Origin: Oceanobacillus sp. CFH 90083
GTDB taxonomy: Bacteria; Bacillota; Bacilli; Bacillales; Amphibacillaceae
Length of the DNA stretch: 64,000 nucleotides
Reading direction: 5' to 3'
Assembly: GCF_009389585.1 (NCBI RefSeq)
Contig: NZ_VIYG01000002.1
Span: 372,001-436,000, forward strand
Under the pieces are notes generated by a model. It saw only the letters and a program-made list of their open reading frames with translations. It had not been told where the DNA came from and did not search any database. Made by a program: the position numbers and the translations under genes. Of the stretch, positions 17,557-27,852 are shown piece by piece (the first letter of the stretch is position 1; every line of letters begins with the position of its first letter).

Positions 17557-18969
17557 TCAAATCCGCTGTTTATGCATTTCTTTCCCATCATAGCTGTACA
17601 GCGTTTCTTTCCCTTCAATAACCGTTTCTAAATGGACAGATCTTCCCCATAATTGATAAATATACGGTAAAACATGCTCTAAATATTTAATATCTAGCTC
17701 AATGTCCTCATAACCATGGCGTAAATAGAGCTCCCCATTACGGAGATAATCGCCATTTTCTACAGTGATATATGGAAAGCCCCCATTGACCCGCTGGGAA
17801 ACAAGCTGATCGCGGATTTGCACATAATCCTTCTCTGTAATCCGGTAATCCCGTCCCTTTTTCTCAAAAAGGTACATATCCTCTTTAGCAACCAGCTCCT
17901 TCGTTAAATAATTGCGGATAAAAGAAATGTCTGATTCCATTTCCCTCACTTCAAAGATTTTATCTCTTCCTTTATTTGGCTCACAGCCGTTTCTTATCAT
18001 TTCTTCCGTTGGATTGTTATAGCGCTCCTCAATATCTTCAAAGATTTTTATTCCTAAGTAATATGGATTAATCGATGTTCTGGATGGCTGTACAACACCG
18101 GCATTCAGCTTCGCGTATTCCAGCGTTTCGGAGGAGGTTAAATCCAATTTACGCATAATCCGCTGATGCCAATAGGAAGCCCACCCCTCATTCATGACTT
18201 TCGTCTCTAATTGCGGCCAAAAATAAAGCATTTCCTCACGCATCATTGTTAATACATCACGCTGCCAATCCTCCAGCTCTCTGCTGTATTCTTCTATAAA
18301 TAATAATAAATCCTTTTCAGGAGAGGGCGGGATTTTCTTTTGTCTTTTTGTTTTTTTCGACTGTGCTTGTTTCTCACGCTGATCTAAGTTCCACAGATCA
18401 TCATACTCTCCGCGTTTTTTATGGCTATCTGCAGCTCCGGTATCATCCTCTGTTTTTGGAGGCAGTTTAAACCGGATAATAGAAGGATCAATATGCTCCT
18501 GGATCGATAAAATGGCATCCAAAAAACTCTCCACCTCTTCTTTCCCATGTACTATTTCATAATGGGCAATACGTTCAGCTGTTGCTGTCATACTTTCCAC
18601 CATGTCCTTACGTGTATTCGAAAAACGGATATTATTTTTAAAGAAATCGCAATGTGCCAGGACGTGGGCAATAATTAATTTATTTTGGATCAGACTGTTG
18701 GTATTTAATAAAAAGGCATAGCAAGGGTCCGAATTAATCACCAGCTCATAAATTTGGCTCAAGCCTAAGTCATATTGCAGCTTCATCTTATGAAATTGTT
18801 TCCCAAAGCTCCAGTGGGTAAAACGGGTCGGCATGCCATAAGCACCAAATGTATATATAATATCCGCTGGACAAACCTCATAGCGCATCGGATAAAAATC
18901 CAGACCAAATCCTTTGGCTACCTCGGTAATTTCCTCGATAGCTTTCGTTAACTCCTTTGTTCCGTTCAA
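17557..18969 (-). CDS. spoVR: stage V sporulation protein R family
   Basis: SpoVR is needed for spore cortex formation in B. subtilis, and its E. coli homologue YcgB is co-regulated with yeaGH. It has 470 residues. Conserved regions include [16 protein letters not shown] near residue 55, [13 protein letters not shown] and [27 protein letters not shown] lysine-rich linker lies near residues 185-220. The start codon appears to be TTG at 18967-18969, with AAGGGGG upstream. It lies next to yhbH and prkA on the same strand but separated from them by terminators. It is probably expressed under mother-cell sigma factors, though no promoter was assigned. Confidence 0.94.
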   Translation of the reverse strand: MNGTKELTKAIEEITEVAKGFGLDFYPMRYEVCPADIIYTFGAYGMPTRFTHWSFGKQFHKMKLQYDLGLSQIYELVINSDPCYAFLLNTNSLIQNKLIIAHVLAHCDFFKNNIRFSNTRKDMVESMTATAERIAHYEIVHGKEEVESFLDAILSIQEHIDPSIIRFKLPPKTEDDTGAADSHKKRGEYDDLWNLDQREKQAQSKKTKRQKKIPPSPEKDLLLFIEEYSRELEDWQRDVLTMMREEMLYFWPQLETKVMNEGWASYWHQRIMRKLDLTSSETLEYAKLNAGVVQPSRTSINPYYLGIKIFEDIEERYNNPTEEMIRNGCEPNKGRDKIFEVREMESDISFIRNYLTKELVAKEDMYLFEKKGRDYRITEKDYVQIRDQLVSQRVNGGFPYITVENGDYLRNGELYLRHGYEDIELDIKYLEHVLPYIYQLWGRSVHLETVIEGKETLYSYDGKEMHKQRI

Positions 18970-19108
18970 GTGGATTCCCCCTTTAATCAGCTACTACTAG
19001 TCTATGACGTCCGGTCGAAATCTTGCTCTTCCTATTTTTCTTTCTCAAAATAAAATGAGGAAATTTGCTTTTGACAAGCACTCTCCTCTAATATTATTCA
19101 TCCGCAAT

Positions 19109-19150
19109 AAAACAGCTCAAAGAAATAACGGGACTAATCTTTGAGCTGTT
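19109..19150 (-). terminator. terminator of yhbH
   Basis: AACAGCTCAAAGA pairs with TCTTTGAGCTGTT, followed on the minus strand by TTATT. It lies a few bases past the yhbH stop. Confidence 0.8.
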
Positions 19151-19154
19151 ACTT

Positions 19155-20321
19155 CTATACCCGTTCTGCCGTCTTTTGAAAAAAGCTTTTCATAGCATGA
19201 TACACATCTGCTTTTTCTTTTAATACATAATGCTTGAACTTTGGATGCTTGATTGCTTTATAGGCATTCAGTAACGTAGAATAACGGTTATAGCCATTTA
19301 CTTCTCCGTAGCCAAACATATTCGATTTCTCCATCAGCTGGTGGACTAACTCAATGCATGTCTTGTTATCCGAGCTGATATTCTCTCCGTCAGAAAAATG
19401 AAAAGGGTAAATATTATAGCGGGACGGATGATATTTTTCTTCAATCACCTCTAAAGCCTTATAGTAAGCAGATGAACAAATTGTTCCCCCACTTTCGCCT
19501 TTTGAAAAAAATGCTTCTTCTGTCACTACTTTCGCCTCTGTATGATGAGCAATAAATTCAAATTCTACACTTTCATATTTCGTTTTCAAAAACCGGTTCA
19601 TCCAAAAGAAGAAACTGCGGGCGATATACTTTTCAAAAGCTCCCATTGACGCACTGGTGTCCATCATTGCTAGGACAACAGCTTTAGAATCATGCCGGAT
19701 TACTTCATTCCATGTTTTAAAACGCAAATCATCATTGTAAATCGGTGTGATCTGTGCTTTTCCTTCTCTTGCATTCCGCTTTAACGCTGTTAATATAGTC
19801 CGTTTCTTATCCACATTTCCCATTAATCCTTTTTTGCGCACATCATTAAATTCGACTTTTTCCGTAATAATTTCTGATTTTTCTTTTTCCTGCAGATTAG
19901 GCAGTTCTAACTCTTTGAATAAAGCCTCCTCTATCTCTGCAATCGACACCTCTGACTCATAATAATCCTGTCCCGGATTATCTCCAGCTTTCTTCCCATT
20001 TCCGGCGCCTGCCTGCTGCCCATCGCCCGGTGCACGGGCAACAACATCTCCAACTTCTGAATCTCCGTTTCCCTGCCCGACATGCTTTGACTTTTCATAG
20101 TTGTACCTGATTTTATATTCATCGAGAGAACGAATCGGAATTTTTACCATATCCTTACCATTGGACATGATGATGTTTTCTTCACTGACAAGGTCAGGCA
20201 AATTTTTCTTAATGGCATCTTTTATTTTCTCATTATGACGCTGTTGATCCTGATAACCCTTTCGGTGGAGGGACCAGTTTTCTTGGGAGACGACGAAATT
20301 ATGCTCTTGCTCATTGGACAC
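19155..20321 (-). CDS. yhbH: YhbH/YeaH family protein (DUF444)
   Basis: Sporulation-associated protein of the DUF444 family with a von Willebrand factor A-like C-terminal half. I place the start at GTG 20319-20321: AAGGAGAGGA is 5 bases upstream, and the protein then begins like B. subtilis YhbH ([19 protein letters not shown]), giving 388 residues. Conserved features are [29 protein letters not shown], a Gly-rich linker, and MIDAS-like [12 protein letters not shown] followed by [14 protein letters not shown]. It is the usual partner of PrkA (YeaG-YeaH in enterics). The longer in-frame reading upstream lacks homology. Confidence 0.92.
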   Translation of the reverse strand: MSNEQEHNFVVSQENWSLHRKGYQDQQRHNEKIKDAIKKNLPDLVSEENIIMSNGKDMVKIPIRSLDEYKIRYNYEKSKHVGQGNGDSEVGDVVARAPGDGQQAGAGNGKKAGDNPGQDYYESEVSIAEIEEALFKELELPNLQEKEKSEIITEKVEFNDVRKKGLMGNVDKKRTILTALKRNAREGKAQITPIYNDDLRFKTWNEVIRHDSKAVVLAMMDTSASMGAFEKYIARSFFFWMNRFLKTKYESVEFEFIAHHTEAKVVTEEAFFSKGESGGTICSSAYYKALEVIEEKYHPSRYNIYPFHFSDGENISSDNKTCIELVHQLMEKSNMFGYGEVNGYNRYSTLLNAYKAIKHPKFKHYVLKEKADVYHAMKSFFQKTAERV

Positions 20322-20488
20322 TCGAATCCTCTCCTTATATTTGAATTGTTTCCAATCATCCGTTTTAAGAACAAGCTGTTTTAGAAACATGCTTTATCTA
20401 TTCTATGCAAGAGAGAACAGGTTATTGCAGACGGATTGAAAGAATTTGCGGTTTTTAGTAAAGCCTATTTTCTCTATCAGATAAGTTA

Positions 20489-20525
20489 AAAAGTGGTATC
20501 CAGATTCAATTTGGATACCACTTTT
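20489..20525 (-). terminator. terminator of prkA
   Basis: AAAAGTGGTATCCA pairs with TGGATACCACTTTT, with an A/T-rich flank on each side. It separates prkA from yhbH, implying that yhbH has its own promoter or depends on read-through. Confidence 0.85.
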
Positions 20526-20561
20526 CATTTTTTTCTAAATTAGATAAATATAGGTACTGCT

Positions 20562-22457
20562 TTAACGATTCAATAAACTGCCAACATAACGCAATAATTC
20601 ATTCGCAGACACAGAATTATACCCATGCTCATCAATAAGACGGGCGATAACCTCATTGATTTTCTTCAGCTGTGATTCATTTGGTGTTTTCGAGGATGTC
20701 GTAATTTTAACAACGTCTTTTAAATCAGCAAATAATTTCTTTTGGATTGCTTCACGCAGACGTTCATGAGATTGATAATCAAATCGTTTTCCTTTACGTG
20801 CATAGGCAGATAAACGGATTAAAATCTCTTCCCGGAAACCTTTTTTCGCATTTTCGGAAATACCAATCTGTTCCTCAATCGAACGCATCAGCTTTTCATC
20901 CGGATTCATTTCCTCTCCAGTCAGCGGATCGCGTAATTTATTCTGATTACAATAGGCCTCTACATTATCAAGATAATTATCCATTAAGGTTTTCGCAGAT
21001 TCCTCATACGAATAAACGAATGCTTTCTGCACTTCTTTTTTCGCAATTTCATCATACTCTTTCCGGGCAATCGAAATATAATTTAAATATTTCTCCAGAT
21101 CATCCTTTGAAATGGATGGATGCTGATTTAAGCCTTCTTTCAACGAACGTAATACGTCCAGGGCATTAATGGAAGGAATTTCTTTACGGATAATCGTTGA
21201 GGAAATACGATTGATGACATATCTCGGATCAATCCCGGACATTCCCTCATCTCCATACTCATTTAAAAGATCCTCTACATCAATTTGATTATATCCTTCC
21301 ACACTTTCCCCATCATAAAGGCGCATCTTCTTCACAACATCGACACCCTGCTTTTTCGATTCCTTTAATCGGGTCAAAATGGAGAATATTGCAGCAGCCC
21401 GTAAAGCATGTGGAGCGACATGTACATCAGCAATATCACTTTCCTGAATCATTTTTTGATAGATTCGTTCCTCCTCACTGACTTTCAAATTATATGGAAT
21501 CGGCATGACAATCATTCTGGAATGAAGCGCTTCATTCTTTTTATTGGCAATAAATGATTTATATTCTGATTCATTGGTATGGGCAATAATCAGCTCATCA
21601 GCGCTTATAAGCGCAAACCTTCCCGCTTTAAAATTCCCTTCCTGTGTAAGAGAGAGCAAATGCCATAAGAATTTTTCATCACTTTTTAAAATCTCCTGGA
21701 ATTCCATCATCCCGCGGTTCGCTTTATTTAATTCCCCATCGAACCGGTAAGCGCGCGGATCAGATTCAGAGCCAAATTCGGCAATCGTCGAAAAATCAAT
21801 ACTGCCGGTTAAGTCAGCAATATCCTGTGATTTTGGGTCGGATGGACTGAAGGTTCCAATACCCACCCGTTTATCCTCAGAGAAAAAAATCCGCTGCACT
21901 TTAACATCTTCAATCCTGCCGCCATACTCTTTTTCTAAACGCATCGTATTCAGCGGCGATAAGCTGCCTTCAATGCGAATCCCATATTCTTCATAGAAGT
22001 CCTCACGCAAATGCTGCGGAATAAGATGTAAAGGGTCCTCATGCATCGGACAGTTTTTTATCGCATACACTGCCCCTTCATCCGTACGCGAATATTGCTC
22101 CAGACCGCGCTTTAACAGGCTGACAATCGTCGATTTCCCCCCGCTGACTGGTCCCATTAATAATAAAATTCGTTTTCTGACATCTAATCTTCTTGCTGCA
22201 GGATGAAAATATTCTTCTACTAAGCTTTCAATCGCAGATTCCAAGCCAAAAATAGATGACCCAAAAAATTGATACATTTTCTGATTATCCTTCTCCGTAA
22301 CTCCTGCACTCTTAATCATATTATAGACCCGGGAATGTGCAGTCTGTGTAATTGCCGGATTTTCTTTTACCAGCTCTAAGTATTCCGCAAATGTCCCTTC
22401 CCATCCCAGCTGTTTTTCTGCTTCTCTATCGTTTTTTACTTTATTTAAAATATCCAT
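20562..22457 (-). CDS. prkA: PrkA AAA+ serine protein kinase/protease
   Basis: A 631-residue PrkA, the homologue of E. coli YeaG, found in the spore coat/mother cell of B. subtilis. The N-terminal AAA+ module has Walker A MGPVSGGKST (about residues 101-110), and the conserved central stretch includes GSIDFSTIAEFGSESDPRAY and FKAGRFALISADELIIAHTN. The C-terminal PrkA domain carries DPLTGEEMNPDEKLMRSIE. ATG at 22455-22457 with GGAGGGAG. Kinase activity has been reported for the family, and protease activity has also been proposed. The gene heads the prkA-yhbH-spoVR array. Confidence 0.95.
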   Translation of the reverse strand: MDILNKVKNDREAEKQLGWEGTFAEYLELVKENPAITQTAHSRVYNMIKSAGVTEKDNQKMYQFFGSSIFGLESAIESLVEEYFHPAARRLDVRKRILLLMGPVSGGKSTIVSLLKRGLEQYSRTDEGAVYAIKNCPMHEDPLHLIPQHLREDFYEEYGIRIEGSLSPLNTMRLEKEYGGRIEDVKVQRIFFSEDKRVGIGTFSPSDPKSQDIADLTGSIDFSTIAEFGSESDPRAYRFDGELNKANRGMMEFQEILKSDEKFLWHLLSLTQEGNFKAGRFALISADELIIAHTNESEYKSFIANKKNEALHSRMIVMPIPYNLKVSEEERIYQKMIQESDIADVHVAPHALRAAAIFSILTRLKESKKQGVDVVKKMRLYDGESVEGYNQIDVEDLLNEYGDEGMSGIDPRYVINRISSTIIRKEIPSINALDVLRSLKEGLNQHPSISKDDLEKYLNYISIARKEYDEIAKKEVQKAFVYSYEESAKTLMDNYLDNVEAYCNQNKLRDPLTGEEMNPDEKLMRSIEEQIGISENAKKGFREEILIRLSAYARKGKRFDYQSHERLREAIQKKLFADLKDVVKITTSSKTPNESQLKKINEVIARLIDEHGYNSVSANELLRYVGSLLNR

Positions 22458-22590
22458 CGCAGGCTCCCTCCATCTTGCAACGATTTCTATATCCTATGCA
22501 ATGGAAGGTTAAAACATGCTCTATGGAAATATTTTAGAAAAACATTATCTATCGTTTGAAATAAAAAAACACAGCGGGATGCCATGCTTT

Positions 22591-23031
22591 TTAATCAAGT
22601 ACAATGTCATGATATGTATCAAAGTCATATCGTTCTCCCTGCAGAATCGTGTACTGTGAACGCCCTCTCTCTACAATCCAGACCATTACCTCCCGCTCGT
22701 CTGTTTGTGCCGTAATAACATATACCTCCTGTTCATCTGATAATCCAAGCGATTCTATGTAGTCATCCTGCAGCTCTCTGTCACGGATAAGTGTTATATT
22801 CATCATGTTGACGCCATACATTGCCCGGACATCCTCTGCTAGTTCATGCGTTAATTCCTTTATTGGGTGTGCTTCTAAAAAGTCCTCTGAAAAATAAGAA
22901 GCTACCTTTTCCTCTTCTTCCATCAGTGCAGCCTGATACATATCGTTTACCACCCGGACACTGTTTGGACTTAAACAGCCTGCCAGGAACAAAGGAATAC
23001 ATATGACAATAAGTAATAACAGGTGTTTCAT
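22591..23031 (-). CDS. small predicted lipoprotein of unknown function
   Basis: A 146-residue protein with a type II signal peptide: MKHLLLLIVICIPLFLAGC, with lipobox LAGC and Cys at residue 19. The rest is acidic, with a possible NTF2/cystatin-like alpha+beta pattern: a helix NDMYQAALMEEEEKVASYF followed by strands. I do not recognise a family. AGGAG lies 8 bases before the ATG. It sits alone between prkA and the divergent HAD gene, so context says little beyond a possible envelope role. Confidence 0.7.
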   Translation of the reverse strand: MKHLLLLIVICIPLFLAGCLSPNSVRVVNDMYQAALMEEEEKVASYFSEDFLEAHPIKELTHELAEDVRAMYGVNMMNITLIRDRELQDDYIESLGLSDEQEVYVITAQTDEREVMVWIVERGRSQYTILQGERYDFDTYHDIVLD

Positions 23032-23197
23032 ATCACTTAACTCCTTACCTCTTATCTATCTTGATTGTAAGCGATCCGCATATGTTTGTGAAGGATAATT
23101 GCAAAGAATTAAATGTACCCCATAATAGCCGACAGTTGAATCTGGATAACAGTTCCATCATAATAGGAAACATAGAATAAAGGGAATGAGGGATTAC

Positions 23198-23995
23198 ATG
23201 GTATCAGATAAAAGTATTATATTTTTCGATATTGATGGGACACTGCTGACGGAAGAAGAACGGACACTGCCGGAATCTACAAAAAAGGCTGTTTTCAAAT
23301 TAAAAGAACTTGGTCATGAGGTTGCCATTTCAACAGGCCGGGCAAAATTTTTATTTGAAGACGTACGTAAAGAGTTAGAGATTGATACTTACATATGCTA
23401 CAACGGACAATATGTTGTATTTCGCGGGGAAGTTATTTATGCAAACAAAATAAATCCGCAAGTCCTGGATGAATTGACAGCATTTGCTTTAAATAACAAT
23501 CACCCGGTTGTTTATATGAATGATAAAAAGATGACAACAAATGTCCCGACGGATCACCCATATATAGAAGAAAGTATTTCAACACTGAAAGTAGACGCTT
23601 ATCCGGTACAGGAGCAGAATTCTACTGAGCACAGCGATATCTATCAGAGTCTTCTCTTTAACACGGAGGGAGAGGAGAAAATTTATCAGGAAAGATTTAC
23701 AGATTTAGATTTTGTCCGCTGGCATCCTAAATCTTCAGACGTACTTCCAAAAGGAGTCTCTAAAGCAGTTGGTATTAAAAAATTGCTTGAATATCTTGAT
23801 TTTCCGCCAGAAAGGCAATACGCATTCGGCGACGGTTTAAATGATATCGAAATGCTGAAATTGGTTCCTAACAGCGTTGCTATGGGAAATGCCCTGCCAG
23901 AAGTAAAAGAAGCAGCGGCATATGTTACGAAGGATGTAAGTGATGATGGTATTTCACACGGATTGCAGCTGCTTGGACTGCTGCCGGAAGAGTAA
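23198..23995 (+). CDS. Cof-type HAD phosphatase
   Basis: A 265-residue HAD hydrolase of the Cof/IIB subfamily (C2 cap), which dephosphorylate sugar phosphates, flavins or pyridoxal phosphate. Motif I is FFDIDGTLL, motif II is VAISTGR, the motif III lysine is in LPKGVSKAVGIKKLLEYL, and motif IV is FGDGLNDIEML, followed by AMGNALPEVKEAA. ATG at 23198 with GAGGGA is preferred; the in-frame ATG at 23186 is too near its purine tract. Monocistronic, ending in a strong hairpin. Confidence 0.88.
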   Translation: MVSDKSIIFFDIDGTLLTEEERTLPESTKKAVFKLKELGHEVAISTGRAKFLFEDVRKELEIDTYICYNGQYVVFRGEVIYANKINPQVLDELTAFALNNNHPVVYMNDKKMTTNVPTDHPYIEESISTLKVDAYPVQEQNSTEHSDIYQSLLFNTEGEEKIYQERFTDLDFVRWHPKSSDVLPKGVSKAVGIKKLLEYLDFPPERQYAFGDGLNDIEMLKLVPNSVAMGNALPEVKEAAAYVTKDVSDDGISHGLQLLGLLPEE

Positions 23996-24013
23996 TAATT
24001 CATTAACTGCTAC

Positions 24014-24058
24014 ATATCAAGTGAAGCTTCTGCGGCCAAATGAAGTTTCACTTGATAT
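24014..24058. terminator. terminator between Cof-type HAD gene and acetyltransferase
   Basis: ATATCAAGTGAAGCTTC pairs with GAAGTTTCACTTGATAT (one wobble), with a T-rich 3' side, between two convergent genes. Confidence 0.8.
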
Positions 24059-24072
24059 ATTTCTTACTAATT

Positions 24073-24636
24073 CTATAAAAAGATGGCATCTTTTTTTAAT
24101 ATTCCAAAATAAACAAGATCCATATACTCATCCTCTTTTTTAATATGTTGTTTGAGAACGCCTTCTTTGTGCATGCCAATCTTCTCCATAATTCTGCCGG
24201 AAGCCGGGTTTACATGAAAATATCTTGCAAAAACTTTATGATACCCTTTTTCTCTGAAGGCAAATCGAAGGATCGCCTCTGCCGCTTCTGTAGCATAACC
24301 ATTTCCCCAATGCTCTTCCCCAATCCAATAAGCTAATTCTCCATTATCAAATTGTGGGTGATTGGATAGTGCTATAGAGCCGTATAATTCTCCAGTACTC
24401 TTATCTATAATAGCAAATTCAAAATGCTTATTTTCATTAAAATGAACAAGATGGTTTTTTATCCATGCCAGAGCATCGTCTACAGAATACGGGTAAGGCA
24501 GGTTAAGGGTATTTTTATAAAGACGATAATTATTACATAGTTTAGCAACTTCTTCCGCATCTGATTCCTGGAAAAGACGCAAAAGAAGTCTATCCGTTTC
24601 TATTGTTTTTGCTTTTTCACGATAGCTATAACTCAT
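24073..24636 (-). CDS. GNAT acetyltransferase (RimJ/RimL type)
   Basis: A 187-residue GNAT protein. It begins with the family-typical IETDRLLLRLFQESDAEEVAKL, has motif A LAYWIGEEHWGNGYATEAAEAILRF and motif B ARYFHVNPASGRIMEKIGM, and ends with YMDLVYFGILKKD. The ATG at 24634-24636 has GAGGGGGG upstream. It is a distant paralogue of the acetyltransferase at 16625-17182. Substrate unknown. Confidence 0.85.
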   Translation of the reverse strand: MSYSYREKAKTIETDRLLLRLFQESDAEEVAKLCNNYRLYKNTLNLPYPYSVDDALAWIKNHLVHFNENKHFEFAIIDKSTGELYGSIALSNHPQFDNGELAYWIGEEHWGNGYATEAAEAILRFAFREKGYHKVFARYFHVNPASGRIMEKIGMHKEGVLKQHIKKEDEYMDLVYFGILKKDAIFL

Positions 24637-24797
24637 GATGATTCCCCCCCTCTAATTTAATCAATTTCTTATAGCTTAACATATGTTTCTATTTTTCTAT
24701 AAAAAAGCGTTTATTAGCTCTCTACCCTAACATATTTTTTTCCGTTATAGAATATCCTCTTATTACTGTGAAAACTTTCCTAAAAGGAGGATATGAA

Positions 24798-26849
24798 ATG
24801 ACAGACCATAACGATAGAGAAACAGACAGCAATAAAAAAATAAAACAACTGGAGAGCTTTTATAGAGAAAATCAAGGAAAACCAATGACTACAGATGAAT
24901 CAGTTAAAATTTCAGATGATGAAAATACATTAAGTGCCGGAGATCGCGGACCGCAGTTATTAGAGGATTTTATCTACCGGGAAAAACTCTCTCACTTTGA
25001 CCGGGAACGCATTCCGGAAAGAAATGTCCATGCCCGAGGATATGGAGCGCATGGGATATTTGAATGCTACGAATCACAATCTGATCTAACTGCTGCCCAT
25101 TTCCTGCAGGAAGCCGGCAGAAAAACCCCCGTATTCGTTCGCTTTTCTCAGGTTGCCGGCTCCAAAGGGGCAAATGAGACCTTACGTGATGTACGCGGCT
25201 TCGCTACAAAATTCTATACAAAGGAAGGGAACTTTGACTTAGTTGGCAATAATATTCCTATTTTTTTTATTCAGGACGGGATTAAATTTCCTGATTTGAT
25301 TCATGCTTTAAAACCTGAGCCCAATAACGAGATTCCTCAAGGGCAGACAGCACATGACACATTTTGGGATTTTATAGGAAGTAATGAAGAATCTGCGGCA
25401 ATGATGATGTGGATTATGTCTGACCGTACCATTCCACGGAGCTTTCGCATGATTCAAGGCTTTGGTGTGCATACATTTCGCCTTGTTAACGAAAAAGGGG
25501 TATCTCATTTTTGTAAATTTCACTGGCGGCCAACTTTAGGTGTTCACTCTCTTATTTGGGATGAAGCACAGAAAATAGGCGGTGCTGATCCGGATTTTCA
25601 TCGCAGAGATTTATGGGAGAATATCGAAAAAGGAAATTATCCCGAATATGAGCTTGGTATTCAAGTCATTCGAGAAGATCAGGAATTTGATTTTGACTTC
25701 GATATTCTGGACGCTACCAAGCTTTGGCCGGAGGAGCTTATTCCTCTTCAAAAAATAGGGAAAATGACCTTAAATAAAAATGTCGAGAATGTTTTTGCAG
25801 AGACTGAACAGGTTGCACTTCATCCTGGGAATGTTATCCGCGGGATCGATTTCACCAATGATCCGCTTTTGCAAGGCAGGCTGTTCTCCTATGCAGATAC
25901 ACAATTCTACCGTGTCGGCACAAATTTCAAGCAAATCCCGATTAATCGACCTATTCACACAGCGCATAATAATCACCGCGACGGAGCAGCGCGTTATGTG
26001 ATTGATAAAGGGCAGGTTACTTATCATCGAAACTATCTGGCTGACAATACACCTTATCCTGTTCCCGGCGATAAAGGTGGCTTTGTCACCTATCCTTCTC
26101 TTGTGGAAGGGAAAAAAATTCGTCAAACCGCCCCCAGTTTTAAAGATCACTTTTCACAAGCAAAGCTTTTTTGGAACAGCATGAGTGATGTGGAAAAGAG
26201 CCATATCCTGCAGGCTTTCAGCTTTGAGCTTGGAAAAGTAAAGACACCGGAAGTACGTGAACGTGTGATTCGCATGATTGCCCATATTAGCAGACCATTG
26301 GCTGTTTCTGTTGCTGAGCAGGTTGGCGTACCTGCACCGCCCGGAGATATTCAGGAATCCGATGTCACTGCTTCTTCCCCAGCGTTAAGTATGCAAAACA
26401 CAGTTTTTACTGCGAATACCTTAAAGGTAGGCGTGATTATTGATGAAAAATATGACAGCAATGCTTTACAGAATGCAATGACATCGTGGGAAAAAGCTGG
26501 GCTGGAGCCTGTTTTTGTCAGCAGGAAGCTCGGGACATTAGAAGGAACCGGTGGAGATACAATTACCGTTGATGAAACATTTTTAACCGGGTCGCCTCTT
26601 CTGTACGATGGTTTATTTGTTATTGGCGGCCCCTACGCTACAAGAGATTTTCATTTTATGACAAATCAATTTATTGTGGATCAGTTTAATCATTATAAGC
26701 CAATTGGCGGCATAGATGAAGGAGCTGAATGGATTAAAGAAATCCACCTGCAGGATCGCCCTGGTGTTTTGATAAGTAAATCTCCAAACGAAGCATTCTA
26801 TAAAGCCTTTGTTCATGCGATGGCAAAGCAGCGGTTTTGGGATAGGTAA
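24798..26849 (+). CDS. katE: large-subunit heme catalase (KatE/HPII type)
   Basis: Breaks down hydrogen peroxide. With the ATG at 24798 (AAAGGAGG upstream) it has 683 residues, a clade 2 large-subunit catalase. Catalytic His is in RNVHARGYGAHG, catalytic Asn in FDLVGNNIPIFF, and the proximal heme Tyr in RLFSYADTQFYRVG. The C-terminal 150 residues form the flavodoxin/DJ-1-like domain (LKVGVIIDEKYDSNAL, GGDTITVDETFLTGSPLLYDGLFVIGGP) typical of KatE/HPII. In B. subtilis the homologues are under SigB or SigF; no convincing SigB site was found here. A GTG start 30 bases upstream is less likely. Confidence 0.94.
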   Translation: MTDHNDRETDSNKKIKQLESFYRENQGKPMTTDESVKISDDENTLSAGDRGPQLLEDFIYREKLSHFDRERIPERNVHARGYGAHGIFECYESQSDLTAAHFLQEAGRKTPVFVRFSQVAGSKGANETLRDVRGFATKFYTKEGNFDLVGNNIPIFFIQDGIKFPDLIHALKPEPNNEIPQGQTAHDTFWDFIGSNEESAAMMMWIMSDRTIPRSFRMIQGFGVHTFRLVNEKGVSHFCKFHWRPTLGVHSLIWDEAQKIGGADPDFHRRDLWENIEKGNYPEYELGIQVIREDQEFDFDFDILDATKLWPEELIPLQKIGKMTLNKNVENVFAETEQVALHPGNVIRGIDFTNDPLLQGRLFSYADTQFYRVGTNFKQIPINRPIHTAHNNHRDGAARYVIDKGQVTYHRNYLADNTPYPVPGDKGGFVTYPSLVEGKKIRQTAPSFKDHFSQAKLFWNSMSDVEKSHILQAFSFELGKVKTPEVRERVIRMIAHISRPLAVSVAEQVGVPAPPGDIQESDVTASSPALSMQNTVFTANTLKVGVIIDEKYDSNALQNAMTSWEKAGLEPVFVSRKLGTLEGTGGDTITVDETFLTGSPLLYDGLFVIGGPYATRDFHFMTNQFIVDQFNHYKPIGGIDEGAEWIKEIHLQDRPGVLISKSPNEAFYKAFVHAMAKQRFWDR

Positions 26850-26858
26850 GAAATTAGA

Positions 26859-26895
26859 AATGCTCTGCACTGGAAAACCTCCTGTACAGAGCATT
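26859..26895. terminator. terminator between catalase and aldo/keto reductase
   Basis: AATGCTCTG pairs with CAGAGCATT (with an adjacent GC/AC extension), followed by TCTTATTTATT on the plus strand. It sits between convergent genes. Confidence 0.75.
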
Positions 26896-26903
26896 CTTAT
26901 TTA

Positions 26904-27728
26904 TTAATAGTCGTCTGGATTAGAACCGGAACGGCTATTTTCATTTAGCGCATCAATCTGCTTCATCTCTTCTTCGGTTAATGAAAAATCAAAAATAGCT
27001 GCATTCTCGATAATCCGCTCCGGTGTTACTGATTTAGGAATGGTAACCACATGATGCTGTATATCCCAGCGCAGAATAATCTGTGCTGCATTTTTCCCGT
27101 ACTTCTCACCAATAGAAACAAGCGTTGGATGATCCAATAGCTGACCCCGTTTTAAAGGTGACCAGGCTTCCAGCTGAATTCCCTGCTTTTCACAAAATAC
27201 ACGCAAGGCTTCCTGTGTTAAATGTGGATGGAACTCAACCTGATTAATTGCCGGTACAACCTCAGCTTCTGATAATAGCCGCTCTAAATGCGGAACGTGA
27301 AAATTACTCACACCAACAGCACGGACACGCCCATCGAGATACAGCCTTTCTAGTGCCTTCCATGTATCCATAAAAGTTTCTTTTACAGGCCAATGAATCA
27401 GGTATAAATCTAAGTAATCTGTATCTAATTTTTCAAGACTTCTTTCAAATGCTTCTAACGTAGATCCATAGCCTTGCTCGCTATTCCAAACCTTGGAGGT
27501 CAGAAAGATATCCTTTCTCGGTATGCTTGACTTCTTGATTCCTTGCCCGACACTCATCTCATTTTGATAAAAGGAAGCTGTATCAATACTGCGATAACCA
27601 TGCTCCAGCGCAATCTTCACGGCATCCACTGCTATTTGACCTTCTTCCACCTTATAGACACCTAACCCAAATTTCGGCATTTCTATCCCATTATTCAATG
27701 TTAATGTACTCTGCAAATGTTCACTCAT
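26904..27728 (-). CDS. aldo/keto reductase (YvgN/YtbE-like)
   Basis: A 274-residue AKR5-type NADPH-dependent reductase, acting on methylglyoxal and similar carbonyls in B. subtilis YvgN/YtbE. The start at ATG 27726-27728 gives the usual N-terminus SEHLQSTLTLNNGIEMPKFG. Catalytic tetrad regions are SIDTASFYQNE (Asp, Tyr), FLTSKVWNSE (Lys) and YLIHWPV (His). NADP-binding is in VVTIPKSVTPERIIENA. An in-frame upstream ATG lacks a ribosome binding site. Possible detoxification role next to the catalase is only suggestive. Confidence 0.9.
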   Translation of the reverse strand: MSEHLQSTLTLNNGIEMPKFGLGVYKVEEGQIAVDAVKIALEHGYRSIDTASFYQNEMSVGQGIKKSSIPRKDIFLTSKVWNSEQGYGSTLEAFERSLEKLDTDYLDLYLIHWPVKETFMDTWKALERLYLDGRVRAVGVSNFHVPHLERLLSEAEVVPAINQVEFHPHLTQEALRVFCEKQGIQLEAWSPLKRGQLLDHPTLVSIGEKYGKNAAQIILRWDIQHHVVTIPKSVTPERIIENAAIFDFSLTEEEMKQIDALNENSRSGSNPDDY

Positions 27729-27852
27729 ATCTGACAGCCTTCCCTTCTTTTCTACCATCATATAATAATGAACGGAGGAAATGAAAGTGAAACGAATGTG
27801 TAGATAGACCTTGATAGAATGCCACTTTTCATAAACGCAGATGTAAGATGGA

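Noticed and set aside
24637-24797. SigB promoter or PerR box upstream of the catalase
   Set aside because: No GTTT-N13-15-GGGWAW arrangement and no TTATAAT-type palindrome of good quality was found in this gap.
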